Source: Bradyrhizobium sp. AZCC 1610 (GTDB taxonomy: Bacteria; Pseudomonadota; Alphaproteobacteria; Rhizobiales; Xanthobacteraceae). Taken from it: a stretch of DNA of 64,000 bases. The notes beneath the pieces are model-generated. The model saw only the letters and a list, made by a program, of their open reading frames with translations. It was not told the DNA's origin and made no database searches. The position numbers and the translations under genes were made by a program. Where the stretch lies: NCBI RefSeq assembly GCF_036924515.1, contig NZ_JAZHRR010000001.1, positions 4,931,001 to 4,995,000 on the forward strand, in the 5' to 3' direction. This document shows positions 26,906 through 36,029 of this stretch, piece after piece; within the stretch, counting starts at the first letter, position 1; each line of letters begins with the position of its first letter.

Positions 26906-28348
26906 TCAGCGAAATTCAAGTCTCAGTCGCCGCCAGGCGACCACGAGTCCGGTGATGCTGAACGCTGCTCCAAACGCGCATAGAACAACAATAATCGCGC
27001 TCCGCAGGCTGGGGCGCGCCATCAAGGCAGGAAAATCGAAAGTATGCAGCGCGCGGTACACCCAGCGATAGGTTCGACGCTGCGCATCAAGCTTTTCCAG
27101 GTTGGCGCCGCTAGCACCATCGATTTGGTACCAAACGTCCCCGCATATGGACCGATATACGGGAGCCGGTGCAACTTCAGATGCAAGGAAGTAGTGGTCA
27201 TCTGGCGCGACAGCCGAAGTGCTCGAGCAGCTACCGACAGCGTGCGAGATCACGACATTGATCTGATCGGCTTGCAGGAACGGTGAAGCAGGTGCAGTAG
27301 ACGCTGGAACGACGAGGGAAAGCTGCTGCGCGTCAACTCCCGTTCGATTACGTTGATAGATGCGGCCGCCGAAAGTGAACCACTCGATTTCACGGGTAGT
27401 CGGTGAAAGCGATGCGGGCACTGTTGCGGTCAGTTCGACCCATGCTGGCATCCCGGCGATCCGGTCCGCTTCCGATCTGGTAAGCGCGCCGGTGGAAAAG
27501 AGACGGCCATGGTCCATCGATAGCCACCCGCTAACAATCCACGTTATCACGAACGCAGCGCACGCCAGTCCGAGCCAGTGGTGCCAAGCATGCCATTTTC
27601 GGAAGGGAGATACGATACGGTCTCGCACGCGCCTGAGACGAAACAGGCCTGCCATGAGGCCCGACAATGCCGCGATGACGGCAGCAAGGGACAACCACCA
27701 GACCGTGACGTTCCAGGCCATCCAGTCTTTGCGCAGCGCGGTCGGATAGATCCAATGCGCGACGCTTCCAACGTAGTTCCATGCGCGTTCACTGCGCGTC
27801 GTATCTCTCACGATCTCGCCGGTGCGTGACGAGACGTACAGTTCGGTTCCCGCAACATCGTTCAGAGCAATGCGATAGAGAGGTCGGTGTCCGTCGAGGC
27901 CGTTCGGGACCGTCCATTGATCATATTCCGCCAGTTCCACGAAAGTGGCCGCAGCAGGATTCAAGCCGCGCAAGCGCGCATGCTCGGACCCGATTGCGAG
28001 TGCCACTTGCTCGGAGCCAATATCGGCCACGCGCAAATCGTCAGCATGCAGCGCTTTCATGCCGGAGGCGGTCGACACCAGATATACTGGACCGTCGCTG
28101 CGCTGCCACAGACGCACCCGCGTGACGCCTTTGAGCGTGCTCGCCGCGACAGCCTCGGCGGGACTGTGCCTCACCTGGGAAACGTCAAAGACGGACAATC
28201 CTCCGAAGCGCTCAGCTTCGGTGAGCGCTGGAAATGGCACGAAGTGCATCACGATACCAGATGCAAACCACATCACGAACAGCAGGCACAGCGGGATGCT
28301 CAGCCAGCGATGGACAAGGACCAGGACCCGCAACGGGCGAACCACCAT
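26906..28348 (-). CDS. PepSY-associated transmembrane protein
   Basis: A 480-residue inner-membrane protein of the PepSY-TM/PiuB-like class. Helices are seen at LSIPLCLLFVMWFASGIVMHFV, the middle (WWLSLAAVIAALSGLMAGLF; HHWLGLACAAFVITWIVSGW) and the end (SLRSAIIVVLCAFGAAFSIT); periplasmic loops lie between. Relatives help release metal from imported chelates, often as flavin or heme reductases. Its ATG shares one base with the TonB receptor stop (TGATG at 28346-28350), so the two are co-translated. Zinc is not redox-active, so a different release mechanism or a metallophore-processing role is implied if the substrate is zinc. Confidence 0.85.
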   Translation of the reverse strand: MVVRPLRVLVLVHRWLSIPLCLLFVMWFASGIVMHFVPFPALTEAERFGGLSVFDVSQVRHSPAEAVAASTLKGVTRVRLWQRSDGPVYLVSTASGMKALHADDLRVADIGSEQVALAIGSEHARLRGLNPAAATFVELAEYDQWTVPNGLDGHRPLYRIALNDVAGTELYVSSRTGEIVRDTTRSERAWNYVGSVAHWIYPTALRKDWMAWNVTVWWLSLAAVIAALSGLMAGLFRLRRVRDRIVSPFRKWHAWHHWLGLACAAFVITWIVSGWLSMDHGRLFSTGALTRSEADRIAGMPAWVELTATVPASLSPTTREIEWFTFGGRIYQRNRTGVDAQQLSLVVPASTAPASPFLQADQINVVISHAVGSCSSTSAVAPDDHYFLASEVAPAPVYRSICGDVWYQIDGASGANLEKLDAQRRTYRWVYRALHTFDFPALMARPSLRSAIIVVLCAFGAAFSITGLVVAWRRLRLEFR

Positions 28349-30750
28349 CAGAATTTGAAGGACGCCCCGACCTCGTAGGTCCGCGGTGCCCCCAGGAGGA
28401 TCTGATCTGGATAGAATGGAGAGCTCCATGCCGCGTACTTCGCATTGGTGAAGTTACGTACCCGGAAGGTGACGCGCGTGCTGTCGAAGGTCGGGAATGT
28501 CGGTGACTTCGGAATGTCGATAAAGGCGAAGGCATCCGCCGTCGTATAGGCGAGAAGCTTAACCGTATTGGCATCGGTGCTATACCGGTCGCCGACATGA
28601 CGAACCGAAACCCCGAGCTCGACCGGCAGCCAACCCGGATTAAGGAAACGATACGAGGCCCCGCCGTTCACGACAACGGCAGGAATATTCGGCGGGGTAT
28701 TTCCCGAGAACGATCCGCCCGTGAATTCGTAGTCGGCATAGCGTGCGTGGACATACGCGACGTTGCCCCAGAACTTGAGCTCAGGGGTCGGACGCACTGC
28801 CGCGGCGAACTCCACGCCCTGCGATTTGACTTTTCCAGCGATGTTGAGGCGTTGGCCAGCCTGCGCCGAATACACATTGCTGCGCTCGATGTCGAAAGCC
28901 GAAAAGGTCCATTCGGCGCGACCATTCCACAGCAGATTCTTGACACCGGTCTCGTAGCTGCGGGCAGACGTCAAGGTCAGTTGCTGCGTCGGGCCCAGCA
29001 GGAAAATGCTGCCTGCCGACAAGTCGCTCGCCGTCGCATACTGGCTGTAGAACGTCATCCCCGGGATCGCTTCCCACGTGTATCCGATACGGCCCGTCAC
29101 GGGCTGCCAGCTTGTGGCGTATGGGAAACCAGCCCCGCTCACGCCGTTGACGTCGGTGGACGTTCGATCGAGCTCGAAGGGATTGTAGCGGAGACCGCCG
29201 ATAAGCGCGAAATTGTGCGTAATCTTAAGCCGATCTTCGAGATTGATCGCAAAGCTGTCGATGGTGGCGGTCTGTCGCTGCGTCGTTAGCAAACCATAAT
29301 AGCCACGAGCGGGATCGACCAGTGTCACTTGATCAGAAGGAAAGTTTGCCGCGCCGGGCCTCGAAAAATCCAGGTGATAGAATTCGAGCGCCGTGACCAG
29401 GCGGTTTTCCATGCCGAGTAGATGCGAATTCCACGTGAGATCCGTGTTGTTGCCGACCAGGTTCTGGTTGTGATGGACATAGAACCGTTCGCGATCGACC
29501 AGGTTGCTGGCGGCGTTGAAAGCGCTAACCTCGTTGTTGTACCAGTCGCGGCTGGCATTGTAGTTATAGACCTGACTTCTCAGGGTGACGTTGCTCGTTA
29601 GATCCCACTCGAATCCTCCGCGCGCCCATGACTCCTTGATGGTCTTGTGGTTGTCGAGCACGTTATAGTTCGTTTTCAGCGTACGGCTGTCGATGGTGAC
29701 AGGCCCGAGATTGGTGCCGTTATAATCGGACACTTTCGTTCCGGACACGATGCCCGTGGTCGCGAAAGGACCGCTAAAAGCGACCGGGACCAGCGGCGTG
29801 CCTTCATAGACCCGCGCATTGTAGTCCTTGTATTCGGTCGCGACGAAAACCTTGAACGCGTTCGTGAGGCGATAATCCAGTTGCCCAGATACGTGCAGAT
29901 TCTTTGTGTCGGTGTCATCAATGAAGCCATTCTGCAGCGATCGGCTGATGTCGAACCGGTAGTCGAGGCCCTGGATGTTGGTGCTGCCTCCTGAGCCAAC
30001 GCCGGTGCGAACACTGCCGAACGAGTCGAAACCGACGAACGCTTCATTCCTGATCGGTCCAGTGTGAGGCGCCTTGGTGACATAGTTGATGGCACCGCCG
30101 ACCGCGCCCTGCCCCGACATCAAGGACGATGGGCCCTTGAGAAATTCGACCCTATCGAGGTTGAACGTCTCCATGGTCAGCGCCGTGAAGCCCGTCGGGC
30201 CGATATTGAGGCCATTGTAGGTCACGTTGACCTGTTCGCCCTGGAAACCGCGCGTGGAGAACGACACGTCGTTCGGCGCGTCGCTGGCGGTCACGCCGGT
30301 TGCGCCTTTCACCGTATCGATCGTCGTGTGGTAGCCCTGCTCCCGGATCGTTTCCGCTCCGACGACCTCGACGGTTGCGGGAATCTCCCGCGGGGTCAGC
30401 CCCAGCCGGCTCGCGCTGGGCGCAACGACATTGGTGTTGAGCGGCGTCGCCGGCGTCTGCTGTTGCCCTTGCGAATGCGGTGACGCCTCGGCGATGGTTG
30501 AGGGTCGCGGATTTCTGTTTGTCCGAGAGATACGGCCTCTTTGCGAATTCGACCGCGTCGGCGCTCTCGCCGTTGGTCGCCGCTGCGGCGCGTCAACGGT
30601 TATAGGCGGCAACGAGCTCGCCGGCTGGTTGGGTGATGACGAAGGCGTCTGAGCTTGCGCTTCAGCCAAGCCAAAAGGCAGCACGTCTGCCGCTATCAAA
30701 AGAGTTGATAGAGAAACCGAACTTAACAGGTAACGCACGCTTGCCCCCAC
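28348..30750 (-). CDS. TonB-dependent outer-membrane receptor, probably zinc/metallophore
   Basis: An 800-residue receptor. A signal peptide ends near AEAQAQ. A disordered Pro/Ser/Arg-rich linker contains PPITVDAPQRRP. The plug domain follows (REIPATVEVVGAETI; VSFSTRGFQGEQVNVTYNG; GPSSLMSGQGAVGGAINYV), then a beta-barrel ending in the aromatic residue F of YEVGASFKF. It belongs to the siderophore-type branch, so a metal chelate rather than free ion is the likely ligand. Start is GTG at 30750. A Zur-type box lies 43-64 bp upstream, and the PepSY gene is coupled downstream. I infer import of a zinc complex across the outer membrane. Confidence 0.9.
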   Translation of the reverse strand: MGASVRYLLSSVSLSTLLIAADVLPFGLAEAQAQTPSSSPNQPASSLPPITVDAPQRRPTARAPTRSNSQRGRISRTNRNPRPSTIAEASPHSQGQQQTPATPLNTNVVAPSASRLGLTPREIPATVEVVGAETIREQGYHTTIDTVKGATGVTASDAPNDVSFSTRGFQGEQVNVTYNGLNIGPTGFTALTMETFNLDRVEFLKGPSSLMSGQGAVGGAINYVTKAPHTGPIRNEAFVGFDSFGSVRTGVGSGGSTNIQGLDYRFDISRSLQNGFIDDTDTKNLHVSGQLDYRLTNAFKVFVATEYKDYNARVYEGTPLVPVAFSGPFATTGIVSGTKVSDYNGTNLGPVTIDSRTLKTNYNVLDNHKTIKESWARGGFEWDLTSNVTLRSQVYNYNASRDWYNNEVSAFNAASNLVDRERFYVHHNQNLVGNNTDLTWNSHLLGMENRLVTALEFYHLDFSRPGAANFPSDQVTLVDPARGYYGLLTTQRQTATIDSFAINLEDRLKITHNFALIGGLRYNPFELDRTSTDVNGVSGAGFPYATSWQPVTGRIGYTWEAIPGMTFYSQYATASDLSAGSIFLLGPTQQLTLTSARSYETGVKNLLWNGRAEWTFSAFDIERSNVYSAQAGQRLNIAGKVKSQGVEFAAAVRPTPELKFWGNVAYVHARYADYEFTGGSFSGNTPPNIPAVVVNGGASYRFLNPGWLPVELGVSVRHVGDRYSTDANTVKLLAYTTADAFAFIDIPKSPTFPTFDSTRVTFRVRNFTNAKYAAWSSPFYPDQILLGAPRTYEVGASFKF

Positions 30751-30792
30751 CCCGAACCGCCTCGTACCCCACGTTAAGGCTTCACAAGGGCT

Positions 30793-30814
30793 ATGTAATG
30801 TTATAACGTTACAT
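30793..30814. promoter_or_regulatory. Zur-type box B, between TonB receptor and ABC-2 operons
   Basis: ATGTAATGTTATAACGTTAC and the following AT extend the palindrome to 22 bp. It is 43 bp before the leftward TonB receptor start and 136 bp before the rightward ABC ATPase start. One site could control both divergent promoters. Confidence 0.82.
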
Positions 30815-30949
30815 ACGTCAAGGCAGCCAACGAGGCCTCATCATGCGACCGCAGAGCGTGAGCAGCCGAATTCACTACTCTGCTGGGCGTGCCGCATACG
30901 GCATCTTCGATGAGCGGCCGACGTGGCCAGTGGAGGTGTAAGAGAATCC

Positions 30950-31654
30950 ATGCTCGATGCGATTGAAGTGACGAAGCAGTTTGGCGCCAAGAGTGCCCTG
31001 GATAATGTCTCGCTCAGCGTCCTGCCTGGCGAGATCTATTGCCTCTTGGGAGCGAACGGCGCGGGCAAGACGACGCTGGTCAATCTGTTCCTGAATTTTC
31101 TACAGCCGACATCTGGCAGCCTGCAAATCGGCAAGCTCGACGTCGTGCGTCAGCCGTTGGAGACGAAGCGGCTCCTTGCATATATCCCCGAACAGGTCAC
31201 GCTCTATGGCGTGCTCTCAGGTCTGGAAAACCTGGCATTCTTCTCTTCACTCGCAATCGGAGAGCATTTGCCGCGGCAGCGGCTGCTTGAACTGCTCGAG
31301 GCGGCAGGTCTCCCTCGTCAAGCAGCCGATGACAGGGTCGCGACCTACTCGAAGGGCATGCGTCAGAAGGTGGGAATTGCCATCGCACTGGCCAAGAATG
31401 CCAAAGCCCTCTTGCTCGACGAGCCCACCTCAGGACTGGACCCGTCCGCGGCCAACGAGTTCTCGGAGCTTCTCGTCAAGGCCAGCAACGACGGCGTGAC
31501 CGTCTTGACGACAACACACGATCTCTTCCACGCGAAGCAGACCGCGACCCGCATCGGCATCATGAAGCAAGGGCGGCTGGTGGAAGAACTCAGGAGCGAG
31601 GAGGTCAGCCATGCCGATCTTGAAGCGCTGTACCTCAAGCACATGAAGAGTTGA
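30950..31654 (+). CDS. ABC transporter ATPase (ABC-2 type)
   Basis: A 234-residue ATPase of the NosF/CcmA-like class. Walker A is LLGANGAGKTTLVN, the Q-loop is YIPEQVTLYGVLSG, the signature is YSKGMRQKV, Walker B is ALLLDEPTSGLDP and the H-loop is TTTHDLFHAK. ABC-2 systems usually export or assist assembly. The start at 30950 (ATGCTCGATGCG) follows AAGAG; an upstream in-frame start at 30923 is less convincing. It leads a three-gene operon with two DUF3526-like permeases, divergent from the TonB receptor and probably under box B. Confidence 0.9.
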   Translation: MLDAIEVTKQFGAKSALDNVSLSVLPGEIYCLLGANGAGKTTLVNLFLNFLQPTSGSLQIGKLDVVRQPLETKRLLAYIPEQVTLYGVLSGLENLAFFSSLAIGEHLPRQRLLELLEAAGLPRQAADDRVATYSKGMRQKVGIAIALAKNAKALLLDEPTSGLDPSAANEFSELLVKASNDGVTVLTTTHDLFHAKQTATRIGIMKQGRLVEELRSEEVSHADLEALYLKHMKS

Positions 31655-31655
31655 C

Positions 31656-33053
31656 GTGTTCGCAATCATCGCCGCCAAGGATCTTCGCGTGCTGACCCGC
31701 GACGGGCGTCTGCTGTGGGCCGGAGGGCTGGTCGTCATCCTCATGCTGGTGGCTCTGGCGGCCGGATGGAATCGGCAGATTCAGCTGAATAGCGAACGGT
31801 CGGCAGGCCAAGCCCTCGACTATGACGCCTGGCTTCACCAAGGCTATCGGCACCCGCACGATGCGGCGGAACAGGGCATGCACGTGTTCAAGCCTGAACC
31901 ATCGCTTGCCGTCTTCGATCCCGGCATTGGGCCATTTGTTGGCTCGACCGTCTGGCTACAGGCGCATCGCCAGAGCGAAGTCAAGTTCCGGCCGGCCCAG
32001 GATGCAACCGGTTTGCAGCGGTTCGGCGAGTTATCGCCAGCTTGGCTTCTTCAGGTTTTGCTTCCCCTGCTCATTATCGTCATCGGCTTCAACTCTGTGA
32101 GCGACGAGCGCGAACGCGGAACGTTGCGCCAGCTGCTCAGCCTGGGCGCGCCCGCGCGGAGCCTTCTTTACGGCAAAGCGGCGGCGCTTGCGAGCTGCGT
32201 TGGCATTCTGATTGCTCCAGTCGGCCTTGCGTTTGCAGTACTCATCGTTGCTCGCCTGCCCGCTGGAGAGCGCGTGGACGTGGTCTATCGGATCGCGTGG
32301 CTCGCGGCGGGATACGGCTTCTATCTCGGCTTCTTCGTGTTTCTGACCCTGGCGGTATCAGCCCTCGCGCGTTCGTCGCGGACCGCCCTGGTCTTGCTGC
32401 TGGGTTTCTGGGTCGCCGCAACGCTGATTGCTCCGCGCACCGCCTCCGAAGTGACGAATTTGCTCTATCCCACGCCGTCTCGGCTCGACTTTGACAATCA
32501 ACTCGCGAACGACGTGGCAGACGCTGGTCGCAAGGCCTGGTCCACCCACTTCGGTGCGCGAACGCCGTGGGATCCATCGGTTCCGCTCAGCAAGTGGGGC
32601 GCGGCGTTGAAAGTTGATGACGAGGCGGGTTACGGCGCACTTGATGAAAATTTCGGCAGGCTTTGGCACACATTCGAGCGTCAACAGCGCGCGCAAGAGT
32701 GGGTCGCCCTTGTTGCCCCGGTCGTTGCACTCCGCGGCTTCTCCATGGGCCTGGCGGGAACAGACTTTTCCCAACATCGCGACTTCTCAACCGCGGCCGA
32801 AGCCCAACGGCGGAAGATTCAGAACATCGTCAGTGAGGACTTGATCGAACACGCCGATCGCTTGGGTAATGCGCATTTCACTTACAAGGCTGGCCCCGAG
32901 CTGTGGGCAAGCGTGCCGCAATTCAAGTATGAACTTCCGTCTGTGTCGTTTGCCTTGGCGCACCATTGGGCGAGCCTTGCGCTGCTCGCCGTCATGTTCT
33001 GCCTCTCCGTCGCGCTCGCGCAGTATGCGCTCTCCCGTCCGCTGATGCGTTAG
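31656..33053 (+). CDS. ABC-2 type permease, DUF3526-like (first of pair)
   Basis: A 465-residue membrane protein. An N-terminal helix (LLWAGGLVVILMLVALAAG) is followed by a ~130-residue periplasmic domain, then five helices (including LLQVLLPLLIIVIGF and LVLLLGFWVAATLIAP), a second soluble part with FERQQRAQEWVALVAPV and FTYKAGPELWASVPQF, and a final helix. These features fit DUF3526/ABC-2 permeases found beside TonB receptors. Start is GTG at 31656, one base after the ATPase stop. Function with the partner permease is unknown; it may move a metallophore or energise metal release. Confidence 0.8.
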   Translation: MFAIIAAKDLRVLTRDGRLLWAGGLVVILMLVALAAGWNRQIQLNSERSAGQALDYDAWLHQGYRHPHDAAEQGMHVFKPEPSLAVFDPGIGPFVGSTVWLQAHRQSEVKFRPAQDATGLQRFGELSPAWLLQVLLPLLIIVIGFNSVSDERERGTLRQLLSLGAPARSLLYGKAAALASCVGILIAPVGLAFAVLIVARLPAGERVDVVYRIAWLAAGYGFYLGFFVFLTLAVSALARSSRTALVLLLGFWVAATLIAPRTASEVTNLLYPTPSRLDFDNQLANDVADAGRKAWSTHFGARTPWDPSVPLSKWGAALKVDDEAGYGALDENFGRLWHTFERQQRAQEWVALVAPVVALRGFSMGLAGTDFSQHRDFSTAAEAQRRKIQNIVSEDLIEHADRLGNAHFTYKAGPELWASVPQFKYELPSVSFALAHHWASLALLAVMFCLSVALAQYALSRPLMR

Positions 33054-33061
33054 GCAGTCGA

Positions 33062-34537
33062 ATGAAGACAATGCAGCCTCGCCCGCTCTCCACCTTGTCG
33101 CTGATCGTACTGCACGAGGCCCGCATCCTTGTCCGCGATCGCACGCTGCTGCTGGTGTGTTGTGTTCTGGCCCTCATGGTGGGTTACGGACTATTTGTGG
33201 GACTGGCGCAAGCAACGCTCCGCGACCGCATGGTCGCTCAAGTCCTCAAACACGAACAAGAGACCCAAACGGCAAACAACGGGATGCTCAAATCCGTTCT
33301 CGGTGGCCAAACCGCGCTGATACCGTTCTCCAATCCCGCGAACCCGGCTGCCATGGCCGGCACCTTGTCCGGACGTTACGCCACAATGCCCAACGCACCG
33401 CTCGCGGCGCTGGCAATCGGTCAGTCGGACATGATGCCCAATTATTACCGCATCACCTATTTGAGCAAAGTTCAGTTCATGTATGACACGGAAATCGAAA
33501 ATCCCTGGAATCTGCTCAGCGGGCACTTCGATCTCGCTTTCGTTATCGTATTCGTATTGCCTCTGCTGGTTACGACGCTCGGGTATAACCTGCTGTCGGC
33601 AGAGCGCGAACATGGCACCTTGCGCATGCTGTGTTCGCAACCGCTTTCCATCGCAACTTTGATGACCGGGAAAGTCATCGTGCGCATGCTTGCGCTGCTG
33701 GCGATCGTTATTCCCGTGCCGCTCGTGGTCCTGCTTTTGATCCGTCCCGAAGCCCGCGGCGCGGAGCAACTGGTCTTGATGCTGTCGTGGTCGGCGCTGG
33801 TGGCGGCGTATACCTTGTTCTGGTTCGCGGTCGCGGCCTTGGTCAACACCGTTGGCGTCTCATCTTCGACCAATGCGTTGATCATGGTGGCACTCTGGAC
33901 GATTCTTGTGCTCATCTTGCCGGTGACAATGAACCTTGCCGTGGGATTGGCTAGCCCGGCCCCCTCCCGCACCGAATTGGCCAACCGCACGCGTGTCGCA
34001 ACCGCCGAATCATTGCGCGAATACGAGGACCTCTATAGCGCGGATTATCGCTATGCCTCCGATCCGGAAGCGCTGCTGGTAAAAAATGAACGTATCGAAG
34101 TGCCTTCGCGCATGCGTGCATTTTTTCTGGCCAAGCAAAAAGTCGACGAACGAATCGAGCCGCTTTTGAAACGTTTTGATCAGCAACTGCTGCAACAACA
34201 AAAACTTGTCGACAGGCTGAGCTTGCTATCGCCTGCGATTCTCATCAATGAAGCACTAACCTCTATCGCCGGCACCGATTCACACCGTTTCCTCGCCTTC
34301 AAGGGTCAGACAGAGGCGTTTCACCAAGAATGGCGGCAGTATTTCTCTCCCAGGATCCAGGAGAGCCGCGCCATGACCATGCGTGACCTGTCCTCATTGC
34401 CCCGGTGGCATTGGATTGAGATGCCGGCAAGCGAAATCAGCTGGAGCATCTGGTGGCGGGCCATGTTGATGCTGGCGCTCGCATTCGTGCTTGGCGGCCT
34501 CGCGCTTGCGCGCTCGTCCCGCCTATCGATCGAGTAA
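33062..34537 (+). CDS. ABC-2 type permease, DUF3526-like (second of pair)
   Basis: A 491-residue relative of the preceding permease with the same plan. There is one N-terminal helix (LLLVCCVLALMVGYGLFVGL), a soluble periplasmic domain (TLSGRYATMPNAPLAALAIG), five helices, and a long polar stretch with a coiled-coil tendency (LLKRFDQQLLQQQKLVDRL), ending in a helix near ARSSRLSIE. Conserved SAEREHGTLRMLCSQPL parallels SDERERGTLRQLLSLGA in the first permease, so the two arose by duplication and likely form a heterodimer. ATG 33062 is eight bases after the previous stop. Confidence 0.8.
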   Translation: MKTMQPRPLSTLSLIVLHEARILVRDRTLLLVCCVLALMVGYGLFVGLAQATLRDRMVAQVLKHEQETQTANNGMLKSVLGGQTALIPFSNPANPAAMAGTLSGRYATMPNAPLAALAIGQSDMMPNYYRITYLSKVQFMYDTEIENPWNLLSGHFDLAFVIVFVLPLLVTTLGYNLLSAEREHGTLRMLCSQPLSIATLMTGKVIVRMLALLAIVIPVPLVVLLLIRPEARGAEQLVLMLSWSALVAAYTLFWFAVAALVNTVGVSSSTNALIMVALWTILVLILPVTMNLAVGLASPAPSRTELANRTRVATAESLREYEDLYSADYRYASDPEALLVKNERIEVPSRMRAFFLAKQKVDERIEPLLKRFDQQLLQQQKLVDRLSLLSPAILINEALTSIAGTDSHRFLAFKGQTEAFHQEWRQYFSPRIQESRAMTMRDLSSLPRWHWIEMPASEISWSIWWRAMLMLALAFVLGGLALARSSRLSIE

Positions 34538-34703
34538 CTGTCCAAAGCGTTTCCGATCAAGACACCTCTGGTACGGAGAGTCGCCAAAGCTATCGAAAAC
34601 TGCAGTGAAGCCGAGACGGGCTATGACGCTTGCCGCTGCTCGCCAGCAAATACTCCTTGCGCCTAGCCGCGAGATTGACCGATCCTGCCACAAGCCATGA
34701 GGG

Positions 34704-35210
34704 TTAGCGTTCAGGCGCACCCGCGCATTCCGCGCACTCGCCCTCCACCTCGATCATCGGATGTCGGGGCCTGAAGCCGGTTGTTTTCGCTGCGCCCCGC
34801 AAGCCGCGCGCCACCAGTTCGGAGGCCGCCTCCTGAACCGCGCCACATTGCGCGCAAACCATGAAGACAACCGTTTCGCCTTCTCCGTGCAGATGATCGC
34901 AGGCGAAATAGGCCGAGCGGGACGCCAGCCGATGGACGCACCCTGCCTCCTGCAGGAATTCGAGCGCACGATAGACCTGCACGGCCTTGAGCTTTCGCGC
35001 ATCACTCACTTTCTCTGCGATCTCGTAGGCGCTCATCGGCTTTCCGGACGCCGCAAGCAAGGCAAGCACGCTTTGGCGCATCGGCGTGAACGGCACCCCT
35101 TTCGATACCGCGTACGAGCGGGCGCGAGACTCAACTGCATCGCCATCGACGGGGTGACCATGCGTCTCTTCGTGCGCGCAAGTTTCGCGCGGATCTGGCT
35201 TGCGATGCAT
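34704..35210 (-). CDS. zur: Zur, zinc-responsive Fur-family repressor
   Basis: A 168-residue Fur-family protein. The winged helix lies around TPMRQSVLALLAASGKPMSA, then YEIAEKVSDA. The dimer/metal domain has the H-L-H-type ligands of FACDHLHGEGETVVFMV, and structural zinc cysteines are seen in CAQC and CAEC (two CxxC pairs). The His-rich N-terminus (CAHEETHGHP) is unusual. AGGTGA precedes the ATG. Tandem Zur-type boxes lie immediately upstream, so autoregulation is likely, and its position among zinc-related genes favours Zur over Fur or Mur. Confidence 0.88.
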   Translation of the reverse strand: MHRKPDPRETCAHEETHGHPVDGDAVESRARSYAVSKGVPFTPMRQSVLALLAASGKPMSAYEIAEKVSDARKLKAVQVYRALEFLQEAGCVHRLASRSAYFACDHLHGEGETVVFMVCAQCGAVQEAASELVARGLRGAAKTTGFRPRHPMIEVEGECAECAGAPER

Positions 35211-35225
35211 TCGTTCACCTTGACG

Positions 35226-35267
35226 GTGTAACAGTATAACAGGTATTGTTCTGTTACAACATTACAC
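35226..35267. promoter_or_regulatory. Tandem Zur-type boxes C1 and C2 before zur
   Basis: C1 (35226-35245) contains GTAACAGTATAACAGGTA. C2 (35247-35267) reads GTAATGTTGTAACAGAAC on the minus strand. Both are degenerate versions of the GTAATGTTATAACGTTAC pattern, placed 16-57 bp before the zur ATG. Weak paired sites suit autoregulation. Confidence 0.6.
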
Positions 35268-36029
35268 CCAGGATCGTTCATGACCAAGTCCCAAACAGGG
35301 AACGACGCCCTGCTCCCCGACTCTATTCCGTCCCGATTCTTCAGCGGCGGAAAGAGGGCCGTGGGCCAGATCATTCTTGGGATTGACTTCAGGTCCAAGC
35401 GCCGAGAGCGAATTTACGACGCAGACAAGGTCTGGTCCGGAGAACATACGATCCTGGACTACACAGAGATCTAGGGCGATTGCGCCGCGGAATTGATCCC
35501 CGACCACATGCAAAGCCACCTTCGGACAAGCAGGTGACGTGTAGGAAGCGCTCCCCTCCGCAGCAAAACGACGCGACGACTACAGGCGAATATGCCCGTG
35601 AACCGGTACCAATGCGGAACTGGTTCAACTCGATATGCCCGATAACGAATGAGCAGCCCTCGGCCCGGACTGAGGCGCCTCCTTTTCCGTAGCTCCTTTC
35701 GCGCGATCTTGACTGTTATGTTATAACATTACATATTCCGCTATAACGGTTCAGGCTGAAGCGAGCATCGCATGGACGCGATCATCAGGAGACCAGGCAC
35801 AGCGTTCGGCCAATCCGTGCGCCTTTTGCTGAGGATACCCGTTACGACCTTGGCAATCTGGGCTGCGCGGCCAACGCGTCCACCTCTGCTCGGGCTCCTG
35901 CGACTGCGGTTCCGCAGCATCGGAAAGCCTCCGGGTTCGGTCGGCGACCACAGCGCTCGATCCCTCGCCAAGACCTGTCCCGAGCCACCCCTCATCGAAC
36001 ACTCGGAACAACGAGAATGCGACAGCTCC
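35268..36029. other. Gene-poor interval between zur and the AztC-like gene
   Basis: About 760 bp without a convincing gene. A 64-residue frame at 35280-35474 resembles nothing known to me. A frame open from 35772 runs into the AztC-like gene, but its first 86 residues (Arg- and Pro-rich) are not signal-peptide-like. Box D is at 35713-35735, some 295 bp before the next start, which suggests inserted or decayed DNA between operator and gene. Confidence 0.5.
35713..35735. promoter_or_regulatory. Zur-type box D, upstream of the AztC/AztD genes
   Basis: GTTATGTTATAACATTAC (35715-35732) has a perfect 12-bp core, ATGTTATAACAT. It closely matches boxes A and B and is the only such site before the rightward zinc-binding protein genes. 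Confidence 0.78.

Noticed and set aside
30950..34537. Calling the ABC-2 genes a zinc importer
   Set aside because: The permeases are ABC-2/DUF3526-like, not the FecCD/ZnuB type, and no binding protein is fused or linked to them.
35280..35474. 64-residue frame next to the zur operator
   Set aside because: No recognised motif, no ribosome-binding site and no family resemblance; kept as unassigned spacer.
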